A stretch of DNA of 34,003 nucleotides from an uncultured Clostridia bacterium (GTDB taxonomy: Bacteria > Bacillota > Clostridia > Oscillospirales > Ruminococcaceae): contig CALWZE010000051.1 of assembly GCA_944385925.1 (NCBI GenBank), positions 1 to 34,003 of the forward strand, in the 5' to 3' direction. Made by a program: the position numbers and the translations under genes. Positions 26,193 through 33,638 of this stretch are shown piece by piece; the stretch's first letter is position 1; every line of letters begins with the position of its first letter. The notes under the pieces were generated by a model. That model saw only the letters and a list, made by a program, of their open reading frames with translations, was not told where the DNA came from and did not search any database.

Positions 26193-26930
26193 TCACCTCG
26201 CATACTGCGCAAACTCTTCGGCCGTGCCGTCAAAAACATTCATGTCGATAAAGCGCTCCGCCCCGTCATAGCCCTCCAGCTGTTCCCGATCGGTGTACTG
26301 CCAGAAGGTCCAGCGCCGTCCGTCCGACAAGCGCGGCGTGCCCAGCACATCTCTGATCCAAATATCATACGCCTCATATCCGCCGGCAAGATAAAGGGAA
26401 TAGGAGCGCTCGGTCGCATAGATGATCGGTTTCATACCGTAATGTGCTTCCAGCTCCCGCAGCATAATTTCCAGCTGTTCGCGCACCGCGGCCTGTTCAG
26501 GCGGATCGTTTGCGTAGTCGTCGTAGAATTCCAGATCGATTACCGGCGGAAGCATCCCGTCCGTCTTTTCCACCGTTGAGATAAAAAGCGCTGCCTGGGT
26601 GTCGCCGCCGCTGTCGTAGCTGAAGAAATGATAAGCTCCAATGCGCAGTCCGGTTTTTTGCGCCTGCGCATAATTGTCAAAAAAGCAGCGGTCGACCAGC
26701 GAGCTGCCCTCGGTCGCCTTGATAAATGCAAAGGAAATATTTTGAGAGGACAGCCGTTCCCAGTCGATCTCCCCCTGATAGGAGGAAACATCCACTCCGC
26801 GGACCGGATACTGACCGGCGGACGGATCGTTAAGCAAAATCACGCCGTTATAAACGAGCAGAAAGAGAGCGAACAAAAGCGCTGCCAAAACGGCGCAAAA
26901 AATCGCGATTCGCCTTGTAATTTTTTTCAT
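26193..26930 (-). CDS. Membrane-anchored GH25 lysozyme-like muramidase
   Basis: 245 residues: basic MKKITRR, a TM or uncleaved signal anchor at about 8-30, then a glycoside hydrolase family 25 domain. Conserved acidic positions are Asp47 in RGVDVSSYQGEIDW and the catalytic Asp132/Glu134 in VIDLEFYDD; IKATEG, GAYHFFSY and the FWQYTD motif follow in order. It should cut the MurNAc-GlcNAc bond of peptidoglycan outside the membrane. Start chosen at ATG 26930, six bases after GGAGG; an ATG two codons earlier overlaps that site. Confidence 0.9.
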   Translation of the reverse strand: MKKITRRIAIFCAVLAALLFALFLLVYNGVILLNDPSAGQYPVRGVDVSSYQGEIDWERLSSQNISFAFIKATEGSSLVDRCFFDNYAQAQKTGLRIGAYHFFSYDSGGDTQAALFISTVEKTDGMLPPVIDLEFYDDYANDPPEQAAVREQLEIMLRELEAHYGMKPIIYATERSYSLYLAGGYEAYDIWIRDVLGTPRLSDGRRWTFWQYTDREQLEGYDGAERFIDMNVFDGTAEEFAQYAR

Positions 26931-26970
26931 CCGCATCCTCCATCCCTGTTGAAAATCTGACCCCAAACCG

Positions 26971-27980
26971 TTAAAGAGCACCGAAGACAAAAGTGAAACA
27001 CCCCAGGATACATAGCAGCAAGGTAAAGATTATTCCTGCAATAACATTCGGAAGATATTCGCGACCTCTTGCTTTGAGAACAAATCCATAAACAATTGAG
27101 GCGGTCGGAACCGGCGTCATCAGGAAAAACAGCCACATTTTTTCAAAAAAATCGGGTTATTGCCCATCGCCGCCGCATAAACCGGCAGCGCAAAAAAGGC
27201 CGCAAAACAGCCAATGAACAAAATCAGCGAGAGGGGTGTCCACTCTTTCGCCACTTTTGCTGTGCGGATTCTTTTTTGATTATGGGTTATACAGACGGAA
27301 AACGACGAGTTTTCTTTTATTTCATTTGCCCGCAATATAAACTGCTGCCCGTTGTACTGAATCCGCAGCCAGTTTCCTTCAACCGAAACTTTTTCCAATT
27401 CATCGAAACAGCATTTCATTTCCTTCATTTTCACGCCTCGCCGGTAAATGCTGACCAGCAGGGAATCTTTGAAAATCCTGTACTCATAGATAGATGCAGA
27501 GATTCGCTCGATACCGGTTTTGATTACTTTAGAGTTATGGAAAAGTATCGAAAGCTCCGCCAGGAGAAAGGTGAAAAACATTCCCGTCAAAAATCCGCTG
27601 AAAGCGGGGATCGCGGGCTCTACAGTTCAGGAAATCGCAGCCAGAATCGCAAATGCTCCCAGCGGTACAGCAATTTTTTTGCCAATCTCCAGATTTTGCA
27701 GGCGAAGCAATTCCTTCAGCTCAGCAGGCTCAAACTGTACTCTGTAAAACTCTTCCGGCTGTTGCTCCGGATCTTCGATTTCCTTTTCTTCTTTTGGAAA
27801 ATCTTCTGCCGACACACCGAATATTTCCCGCATTCGCTGCAATTCTTCCAAGGTTGGAACCGTCTGATTTTTCTCCCAAAGTTCTACCAGCTGTCTGCTC
27901 ACGGATAGCTTTTCTCCAAGGGCTTCCCGGGTCATTTGCAGTCGATTTCGCTGATTCTCTATACTTTTTCCCATTGCCAT
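26971..27980 (-). pseudogene. XRE-type helix-turn-helix membrane regulator, interrupted by TGA and a -1 frame change
   Basis: Three consecutive pieces read as one protein. Piece 1 (27980-27630): MAMGKSIENQRNRLQMTREAL starts an XRE helix-turn-helix (about residues 5-60), then an acidic linker and a hydrophobic start, stopped by an in-frame TGA at 27627-27629. Piece 2 continues in the same frame (27626-27123) with TM segments and a PH-like region (EYRIFKDSLLVSI, WLRIQYNGQQFIL). Piece 3, in the -1 frame from about 27144 to 26971, gives two more TM segments ending CFTFVFGAL. The change falls at the heptamer T TTT TTG (27144-27150) followed by six A. Such HTH-plus-membrane regulators are normally continuous, so this is most simply a decayed gene; recoding or sequencing error is possible. 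GGGGAGGA precedes the start. Confidence 0.75.
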
Positions 27981-28005
27981 GACCATTCCTCCCCTCTCTG
28001 CTCTA

Positions 28006-28034
28006 TTTATACCAGAATGCCCTGAGAATGAAAA
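28006..28034 (-). promoter_or_regulatory. Possible promoter of the XRE-type regulator gene
   Basis: On the minus strand TTTTCA (28029-28034), 17-base spacer, TATAAA (28006-28011). An imperfect inverted repeat, AAAAGCG..TTGCCG-4-CGGCAA..CGCTTTT (28031-28067), covers the upstream side and could be an autoregulatory operator. Confidence 0.4.
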
Positions 28035-28414
28035 GCGCTGTTGCCGATTGCGGCAAGCCACGCTTTTAGTATCTTTGCAAAACTTTTCGGTGTTTGTTCG
28101 CATTTTTTGAATTGTTTTGAACCAAGGCTTTTTTACCATTCTTCAACAAGCCGTCCTGTTTCAAGCTGCAATTCACCGCATATTTCTTAATCATGGAGGA
28201 ATCGGATAAGCAGATTAAGTACTTCTGTAAAAATAATTGAATTCCCTTACTGCCCGCCGCAGGCCCGGTTGCTTAAAAAGGAGGCTGATCCGCCCGTTTC
28301 GCCTGACACTTTGCAAAATAGCTCTGCCCCTGTAAAAAGGATATCCGTATCGCTTCAAGTCAAGCGCTGAAAAGAATTTATCCGCTATATCGGCGTGTTG
28401 TTTTAAACAACGCA

Positions 28415-28453
28415 AAAGAGAGTCCGAACACAGTTTGTGTTCGGACTCTCTTT
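28415..28453 (-). terminator. Terminator of the original tRNA-Tyr gene
   Basis: An 18-base-pair perfect stem (AAAGAGAGTCCGAACACA and its complement) with a three-base loop, followed on the minus strand by TTTTGCG. It abuts the CCA end of the tRNA fragment, so it is the chromosomal terminator left in place when the element integrated. Confidence 0.85.
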
Positions 28454-28506
28454 GGTGGGAGCGGATGGATTCGAACCATCGAAGTCGGTGACAACAGATT
28501 TACAGT
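28453..28506 (-). tRNA. tRNA-Tyr(GTA) 3' fragment, attachment site (attL) of the integrated element
   Basis: On the minus strand this 54-base stretch reads as the 3' part of a tRNA-Tyr. It has anticodon loop CTGTAAA (anticodon GTA), the 3' anticodon strand TCTGT, a long variable arm (TGTCACCGACTTC), T arm GATGG-TTCGAAT-CCATC, acceptor strand CGCTCCC, discriminator A and encoded CCA. The 5' half is absent: integrase coding sequence adjoins instead. This is the usual outcome of site-specific integration into a tRNA; the complete tRNA should be rebuilt at the far end of the element, beyond the window. It is not a functional tRNA gene here. Confidence 0.88.
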
Positions 28507-29417
28507 TTTCTGCTGTCTTCTATGTAACTATTGAGCTTAATTGCAACTTTCTGAGCGGTGCGTTGCCTGTCAAGATGTGTGTAAATTTTGCTGGTTGTTT
28601 TTTCGGTTTTATGCCCCATTACAGTTGCAGTAGCTTTAAGATCAACATCAGCCGCATACAGCATTGATGCATATGTATGGCGCGCCATATGCTGCGTGAT
28701 ATCCATACCTGTTTTTTGGCAATACGTATTCCACATATTACGCAGCTGACTTTCCAAAGGCAGTTCTCCCCTTTCGTTGGCAAATAAATATCCGCAGTTT
28801 TTCTTTTTCTGTTGTTTCAGCTCACAAAGCAGAATATTTGGTATTGGCACAATTCGGCCCCGTGATCCATTTTTAAGCACCTCGCAAACACATGGATGAT
28901 TTCGTCGATAAAGTATAGTACGTTGTAAATGTAGCATACCGTTTTCCAAGTCTAAGTCTTCCCACATAATCCCGAGCATTTCAGATCTTCTAAGCCCTAA
29001 AAACAACAAGCAAAAGGCATAAAATCCTATCATTGATGCTGCTCTATATGCTATCACAGACTCGATTTCGTTCTCTGTTAGCGCTCGTCGTTCCACCACT
29101 TTCGCTGTTCTGGGTGTGTACAGCAATCCGCACGGGTTCTGCACTTTCGGACCATTTTCCTGTAAAAGAATAAATCGAAATATCTGTTGTAGAACTATTT
29201 TGCGTTTATTTATTGTTGATTTCGCCTTCCCTTCACTGTGCAAATTCACAAGATAATCCTGCATTTTTGCAGCTGAAATTTTTCGCACATCCTGCTCTCC
29301 GAAGTCTGCATTTAATAGAGCGACAATTTTTTTGTACTCGTCTGCACTGTTGTCCCTTACAGCTGACTTGTGCGCACGCAGCCATGCCTCAGACCAAAAA
29401 GCAAAATGATAATTCAA
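28500..29417 (-). CDS. int: Tyrosine recombinase/integrase
   Basis: 305 residues. N-terminal SAM-like core-binding domain (about 1-100) and catalytic domain with the expected residues: Arg143/144 in LGLRRSEMLG, a beta-hairpin Lys near 182, His243-x-x-Arg246 in QHMARHTYASML, His269 in VMGHKT, and the nucleophile Tyr279 in SKIYTHLD. Complete and of usual length. The start is a TTG (29417) seven bases after AAAGGGG. Its last codons run into the tRNA-Tyr fragment, and the stop TAA lies across the anticodon region, which places int exactly at the end of the element. It should catalyse integration into and excision from tRNA-Tyr. Confidence 0.93.
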   Translation of the reverse strand: MNYHFAFWSEAWLRAHKSAVRDNSADEYKKIVALLNADFGEQDVRKISAAKMQDYLVNLHSEGKAKSTINKRKIVLQQIFRFILLQENGPKVQNPCGLLYTPRTAKVVERRALTENEIESVIAYRAASMIGFYAFCLLFLGLRRSEMLGIMWEDLDLENGMLHLQRTILYRRNHPCVCEVLKNGSRGRIVPIPNILLCELKQQKKKNCGYLFANERGELPLESQLRNMWNTYCQKTGMDITQHMARHTYASMLYAADVDLKATATVMGHKTEKTTSKIYTHLDRQRTAQKVAIKLNSYIEDSRKL

Positions 29418-29440
29418 AACAATACCCCTTTCGAAAAATC

Positions 29441-29463
29441 AGGTACGACCAATGGTCGCACCT
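29441..29463. promoter_or_regulatory. parS-like palindrome, copy 1 (between int and the partition operon)
   Basis: AGGTACGACCA-A-TGGTCGCACCT: inverted repeat with one mismatch and the core CGACCAATGGTCG shared with copies at 33141 and 33561. It lies in the 76-base divergent region between int and the CpaE-like gene, where a bound protein could control both transcripts. Confidence 0.6.
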
Positions 29464-29493
29464 GAATAATAAAAATTTAACAGAGGTGATTTC

Positions 29494-30642
29494 TTGATAG
29501 CGGTAATATCAACTGATCCTGTTTATCACATGCTGGAACAACTTAACCGGCGCAGCACATGGAACCTTTTGCGAATAACATCCACATCGGAAAAAGACAT
29601 CGCACGAGCAATCGAACAAAACGATGCGATTGATTGTATTCTAATCGATGCGGAAGCTCTTAAAGGCAATATCGATCTCGCTGTTGATATTGCAGATCGC
29701 CTGTCAAAAACAACCTCCTGTCGTATTATTGTAATCGGATATGGATTTGAAAAAAACTGCGCCATAGAGCACGATTTTGTGAGCATCGGTATCCCGCCGG
29801 AAAATATCATTTTTGCGGAATACGAGACGGAAATTAAATCGCGATTGTTAGACCTGCTGCCTAAAAGCTCAAATTACTCATTACGGAGTCAACCAGTCAC
29901 TGGCGCAGCGCCTGACGACAGGAAAGAACTTGCCGAAGCTGCCGCAGTCCCATCAAAGGCAGACCGCGCGGTTATGAAGCAATATCAAATACGCAAGCCC
30001 ATCACAAAGACGGCGAAGGCTGTTACCATCGGTGTTGCTGGCGCGGGAAGCCGCATAGGAACGACCACGCAAACATTGCAAATCGCCTTGTATTTGAAAG
30101 CGCTCGACTACAGCGTCGCAATAGTTGACCTCACAGAATCGCATCACCTGCACCGTTTAGGGATTGAGCATGGCGGCGCGGCGATCGATGACAGCCATAT
30201 CCGGCTGCGCGGCCTCGACCTTTACAGCAGTTCCCGCGCGATCTTGGAAGCGCGCCAAAAATACCACTACGCGATTTTTGATTATGGTGATTTCCAATCC
30301 ATGCCGGACGTTGTATCTTATCTCGAAAAAGACGTAAAAGTCCTTTGCTGCGGTTACAAGCCGTGGGAGGCGGACATCCTGATCGAGCACGTGTTTGATC
30401 TGGATGACGGCTCAATTGACTATCTTTTCTTTGCCGTCCCTCAATCGCAGGAGAGGGATATTACCGAGCAGATGGCGGACGCAGGATCGCGCACCTATTT
30501 TGCTCCATGGACGCCCGACCCATTGCAATATTGCGGCGACGATGCAACGTACAGGCAAATTCTATCCGGCAAAATACTTTCCATGGAGAAAACCGCTTGC
30601 AAAAGCGACTTTCTCCATTTTTTCAATAAAAGGAAAAAATGA
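29494..30642 (+). CDS. CpaE/TadZ-like ParA-type ATPase with degenerate P-loop
   Basis: 382 residues in two parts: an N-terminal receiver-like alpha/beta domain (about 1-120; ISTDPVYHMLEQL, CILIDAEALK) and, after a linker of about 50 residues, a MinD/ParA-like domain from about 176. The phosphate loop reads GAGSRIGTTTQT (183-194), where the deviant Walker A motif would be KGGxGKTT, so both the signature Lys and the central Gly-Lys are changed; IVDLTE (210-215) follows where the DxD strand is expected. The arrangement recalls CpaE/TadZ. TTG start with AGAGGTGAT ribosome site. First gene of the element's rightward operon. Function unknown; ATP hydrolysis is doubtful. Confidence 0.7.
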   Translation: MIAVISTDPVYHMLEQLNRRSTWNLLRITSTSEKDIARAIEQNDAIDCILIDAEALKGNIDLAVDIADRLSKTTSCRIIVIGYGFEKNCAIEHDFVSIGIPPENIIFAEYETEIKSRLLDLLPKSSNYSLRSQPVTGAAPDDRKELAEAAAVPSKADRAVMKQYQIRKPITKTAKAVTIGVAGAGSRIGTTTQTLQIALYLKALDYSVAIVDLTESHHLHRLGIEHGGAAIDDSHIRLRGLDLYSSSRAILEARQKYHYAIFDYGDFQSMPDVVSYLEKDVKVLCCGYKPWEADILIEHVFDLDDGSIDYLFFAVPQSQERDITEQMADAGSRTYFAPWTPDPLQYCGDDATYRQILSGKILSMEKTACKSDFLHFFNKRKK

Positions 30643-30651
30643 GGACGAGCC

Positions 30652-30948
30652 ATGAAATCTGCCTTAAAACAACAATACGATAAAAAGCAGGAGCAAAAGC
30701 GGCTTAAATCAAAATACGGTATACAAAACCCGGATGTCATTGTCGTTGAGAAGAAAAATGTTTTGAGCCAATCCCTTCGCATTCTTTTGAATGCTTTTTT
30801 TCTTTTACTGCGAATCTTGGCGATTCTTTTGATTCTCCTGCTCGCCCTGATCGGGCTGGCCGGACTCATATACCCAAACATACGGTCGGAATATCTGGTT
30901 ACCTGGAATCGCATAGCCTTTGAACTTTCCACATACCTGAATATTTAA
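30652..30948 (+). CDS. Single-TM membrane protein
   Basis: 98 residues: a highly basic cytoplasmic N-terminus (KQQYDKKQEQKRLKSKYG), then a strongly hydrophobic region (about 44-72, rich in Leu and Ile) and a short outer tail. GAGGAC ribosome site; starts nine bases after the previous stop. No family recognised. Confidence 0.7.
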   Translation: MKSALKQQYDKKQEQKRLKSKYGIQNPDVIVVEKKNVLSQSLRILLNAFFLLLRILAILLILLLALIGLAGLIYPNIRSEYLVTWNRIAFELSTYLNI

Positions 30949-30961
30949 GAAGGGAAATTTC

Positions 30962-31384
30962 ATGAGTGAAAAAATCCGAGCATTATCTGTCAAACCGCAG
31001 GAATACGCAAACCCCATCGAAATTGACAACAGTTTGAAGTCATTACAAAAATACGTCGATGGTTCGATAGAAGTAATCTATCCATTCGATGCGGATGTGG
31101 TAATGATCTGCAACGAGGAAGGAAAAATGATTGGCCTGCCGCCAAATCGCGCGCTGTTTGCAGACGGCAGCAGAAAAATAGTCGATCTAATCGTTGGCAA
31201 CATGCTTATCTGCGGTGTTGATGATGATGGGAACTTTGCCTCTCTGACAGACGAACAACTACAGCGCTATCAAGCCATGTATTACGAACCCGAGTATTTC
31301 CTACCGGCCCCCGGCGGCATCCTTTGGCTGCGAGGGGATGGACATTGCGAAAACATATTATTTGACGATCCGATGGAACCATAG
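30962..31384 (+). CDS. DUF3846 domain-containing protein
   Basis: 140 residues. IRALSVKPQEYANPIEIDNSL at the start (shown in part), then GSIEVIYPFDADVVMICNEEGKMIGLPPNRAL and IVGNMLICGVDDDGNFASLTDEQL, which is the DUF3846 pattern common on mobile elements of Clostridia. Cytoplasmic, no TM. AAGGG ribosome site; 13 bases after the previous gene. The family function is not known. Confidence 0.82.
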   Translation: MSEKIRALSVKPQEYANPIEIDNSLKSLQKYVDGSIEVIYPFDADVVMICNEEGKMIGLPPNRALFADGSRKIVDLIVGNMLICGVDDDGNFASLTDEQLQRYQAMYYEPEYFLPAPGGILWLRGDGHCENILFDDPMEP

Positions 31385-31402
31385 AAAAAGGAGGAAATTA
31401 TC

Positions 31403-32170
31403 ATGTCCAATATTGTTGCGATTGCGAACCAAAAAGGCGGCGTAGGCAAAACCACAACTGCGGTCAACATGGCTGCGGGACTGGCACTGAAAGGGTATCG
31501 CGTGCTGTGCATCGACTTTGACCCGCAGGGGAATCTGTCAAATTATCTCGGATGGGAACCGGACGACCGGCCAACCATCAGCGATTTGATGACGGACGCA
31601 GCGCAGAACCGCATGGACAACATTCCTAATGCTGTCCGGACTGGAAATGAAAACTTTGACTATATCCCCAGCGACATTGCTCTCGCGAGCGCCGACCTGT
31701 TTCTGTCATCCGTCATGTGCCGCGAACAGGTGTTGAAACGGATTACAAATCAGCCCCTTTTACAGCAGTACGATTACATCCTGATAGACTGTCTCCCCTC
31801 TTTGGGCATCCTTTTGACCAACGCTCTGACAGCCGCCGACAGCCTCATCATACCGGTGCAGGCTCAAAAGTTTGCTCTGGATGGTCTTGGACAGCTGGAA
31901 TCCGTCTACATGATGGTAAAAGAAAACCTGAATCCGAAACTGGAAATTGCCGGTGTCCTGTTAACCATGGTGGATAACACGAACATGTCCAGAGCCGTCG
32001 AGGACGCCCTCGCTTCCGCGTATGGGGATAAGCTGTTTACATCCCGCATTCACAAATCCGTTGAAGCGTCGAACAGCACTTATGAGCAGCGCAGTCTGGT
32101 CAGCCGTAACAGCAGCCGTCTCGGTAACGAATACCGCAGCATGGTGGCGGAATACATCGAAAGGAGCTGA
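31403..32170 (+). CDS. parA: ParA-family partition ATPase
   Basis: 255 residues of the Soj/ParA type. Deviant Walker A KGGVGKTT at 11-18, Walker A' FDPQGN, Walker B ILIDCLPSLG and the family helix QAQKFALDGLGQL are intact, so in contrast to the CpaE-like protein this should be an active ATPase that moves DNA together with ParB. AAGGAGG ribosome site. parB starts immediately after it, and both lie in the element, so the pair probably stabilises it when excised. Confidence 0.93.
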   Translation: MSNIVAIANQKGGVGKTTTAVNMAAGLALKGYRVLCIDFDPQGNLSNYLGWEPDDRPTISDLMTDAAQNRMDNIPNAVRTGNENFDYIPSDIALASADLFLSSVMCREQVLKRITNQPLLQQYDYILIDCLPSLGILLTNALTAADSLIIPVQAQKFALDGLGQLESVYMMVKENLNPKLEIAGVLLTMVDNTNMSRAVEDALASAYGDKLFTSRIHKSVEASNSTYEQRSLVSRNSSRLGNEYRSMVAEYIERS

Positions 32171-32175
32171 TGCGC

Positions 32176-33321
32176 ATGGCGAAAAAAATTGACCTAAAGC
32201 CCTCAGTTGCGAAAACACAGGCGCAGAATGCACTGAGTTCAATGCTCAGCGGCGGGTCAGCTTCCGGACGGGTTGTCGATCTTGATCTTGATGCGTTAGT
32301 CCCTTGGAGTTCCGAACAGTATCATCAGGATGTACAGCCGTTCTCCATGTACACGCCGGACGAGCTGCAAGATTTGGCAAACAGCATTAAACGCAACGGC
32401 GTGCAACAGCCGATCATTGTCCGACCCATGGGCGATAAATACCAAATCCTTGCAGGGCATAACCGCACAGAAGCGGCTAAACTCGCCAATTTGAAAATGA
32501 TACCGGCCATTGTGCGCGATGTCGATGAAGCGACGGCCATGCTCATTGTAGTTGATACAAACCTGAATCAAAGGCAGGAGATGAAGCCATCACAGAAAGC
32601 GCACGCCTATCAGCTGCGAAATGACGTAATCGCTTCACAGGGAAAAAGCAACAAAAAATCGACCGCTGAAATTGCCGAAATGACCGGCGAAAATTTAAGG
32701 CAAGTGCAGCGCTTTCTCAGGCTGAATCAGCTGGATTCAGACCTGCTGACCATGGTGGACAGTGAAAGATTATCTGTCCGAGCTGGCGTAAATTTATCCT
32801 ATCTTTCGTCAGATCAGCAAAAAGAGGTATTTGTGTTTTTATCGGAAAACCCGACCGTGCCGCTGCAAATCCCGGAATCCGAAGCTCTGAAAAACGCTTC
32901 TCAAAACGGCGGCTGGACTGCCGCCGTTTTGAGGGACATACTCAGCAACGGTCAGCAGCGTATTGCGTCCATCAAAGAACAGCAAAAGAAAAGCCGCGTG
33001 ACTTCCGAACCGAACTCGCAGGATAATCCGATTAGAGCAACAGTACCAACAGAGCTGTCAAATCCGGCACCGAAATCAAAGGATAACCCGGTTAGAGCAA
33101 CATCTCCAACAGAGCTGTCAAATCCAACCGCACCCGAAAGTGCGACCAATGGTCGCATTATTCCCCTTCCTTTTTCGGTCATTGCAGATTATTTCAGTGA
33201 CCCAAATCCAAGTGATGAAGATATCATTACTGTCATTAAAGCGCACTTCGATTACCTTCATGAGCAATTCGGAGAACAATTCATGTCTGTATATCGAACA
33301 GAAAAGATGGCTGAACTATGA
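32176..33321 (+). CDS. parB: ParB-family DNA-binding partition protein
   Basis: 381 residues. The N-terminal ParB/Spo0J nuclease-like domain spans about 35-135, with NGVQQPIIVRP and AGHNRTEAAKLA, where the CTP-binding box GERRxRA is replaced by GHNRTEA. It is followed by a helix-turn-helix (STAEIAEMTGENLRQVQRFL) and a C-terminal region containing a 60-base tandem duplication (33022-33141: DNPxRATxPTELSNP twice). I use ATG 32176 because AAGGAG lies nine bases before it; an ATG two codons earlier overlaps the parA stop and sits too near the site. One parS-like palindrome lies inside its coding sequence. Expected to bind that palindrome and work with ParA. Confidence 0.9.
   Translation: MAKKIDLKPSVAKTQAQNALSSMLSGGSASGRVVDLDLDALVPWSSEQYHQDVQPFSMYTPDELQDLANSIKRNGVQQPIIVRPMGDKYQILAGHNRTEAAKLANLKMIPAIVRDVDEATAMLIVVDTNLNQRQEMKPSQKAHAYQLRNDVIASQGKSNKKSTAEIAEMTGENLRQVQRFLRLNQLDSDLLTMVDSERLSVRAGVNLSYLSSDQQKEVFVFLSENPTVPLQIPESEALKNASQNGGWTAAVLRDILSNGQQRIASIKEQQKKSRVTSEPNSQDNPIRATVPTELSNPAPKSKDNPVRATSPTELSNPTAPESATNGRIIPLPFSVIADYFSDPNPSDEDIITVIKAHFDYLHEQFGEQFMSVYRTEKMAEL
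33022..33141 (+). repeat. 60-base tandem duplication inside parB
   Basis: Two units with an exact 60-base period (33022 and 33082), both encoding DNPxRATxPTELSNP in frame, differing at a few positions. It lengthens the linker between the DNA-binding region and the C-terminal end of ParB. Confidence 0.8.
33141..33157. promoter_or_regulatory. parS-like palindrome, copy 2 (inside parB)
   Basis: Perfect palindrome TGCGACCA-A-TGGTCGCA, read in frame as part of SATNGR in ParB. Identical to copy 3 and to the core of copy 1. Confidence 0.7.
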
Positions 33322-33554
33322 TAAAAAAGAAAAAAGGTCTACTATTTTGGTGCACTCAGCAGCAGCGGTATGGGATACAGTATGATGATGGCGAAGTAAA
33401 TTATGGATTACACTGCGGTGCAGCGTTGGAGGTTTTTTCGGATGGTAGATGGGTACAAACCCACGTCACCTATGATGATGAATGGTATTTGACAGGTATC
33501 GGCCCCATGAGGGACGGCATGTTCGTGCGCGTCAGCGACCCCTGCCTGTATTAA
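33318..33554 (+). CDS. DUF5348 domain-containing protein
   Basis: 78 residues: QQRYGIQYDDGEVNYGLHCGAALEVFSDGRW in parts and WYLTGIGPM follow the small beta-rich DUF5348 pattern frequent on integrative elements. The start ATGA overlaps the parB stop, suggesting translational coupling. Cytoplasmic; function unknown. Confidence 0.75.
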   Translation: MIKKKKGLLFWCTQQQRYGIQYDDGEVNYGLHCGAALEVFSDGRWVQTHVTYDDEWYLTGIGPMRDGMFVRVSDPCLY

Positions 33555-33559
33555 CTCTG

Positions 33560-33578
33560 CTGCGACCAATGGTCGCAG
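33560..33578. promoter_or_regulatory. parS-like palindrome, copy 3
   Basis: Perfect 19-base palindrome C-TGCGACCA-A-TGGTCGCA-G five bases after the DUF5348 stop, before the lipoprotein gene. Could be a partition site or an operator for the lipoprotein gene. Confidence 0.7.
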
Positions 33579-33638
33579 TGGATTGATTTTTTCTTTTACC
33601 GGCATTATTATGAAAAACAGAAACCAGGAGGAAACAGA

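Noticed and set aside
28453-28506. Functional tRNA-Tyr gene
   Set aside because: The 5' half (acceptor strand, D arm, 5' anticodon strand) is missing; adjoining sequence encodes the integrase C-terminus.
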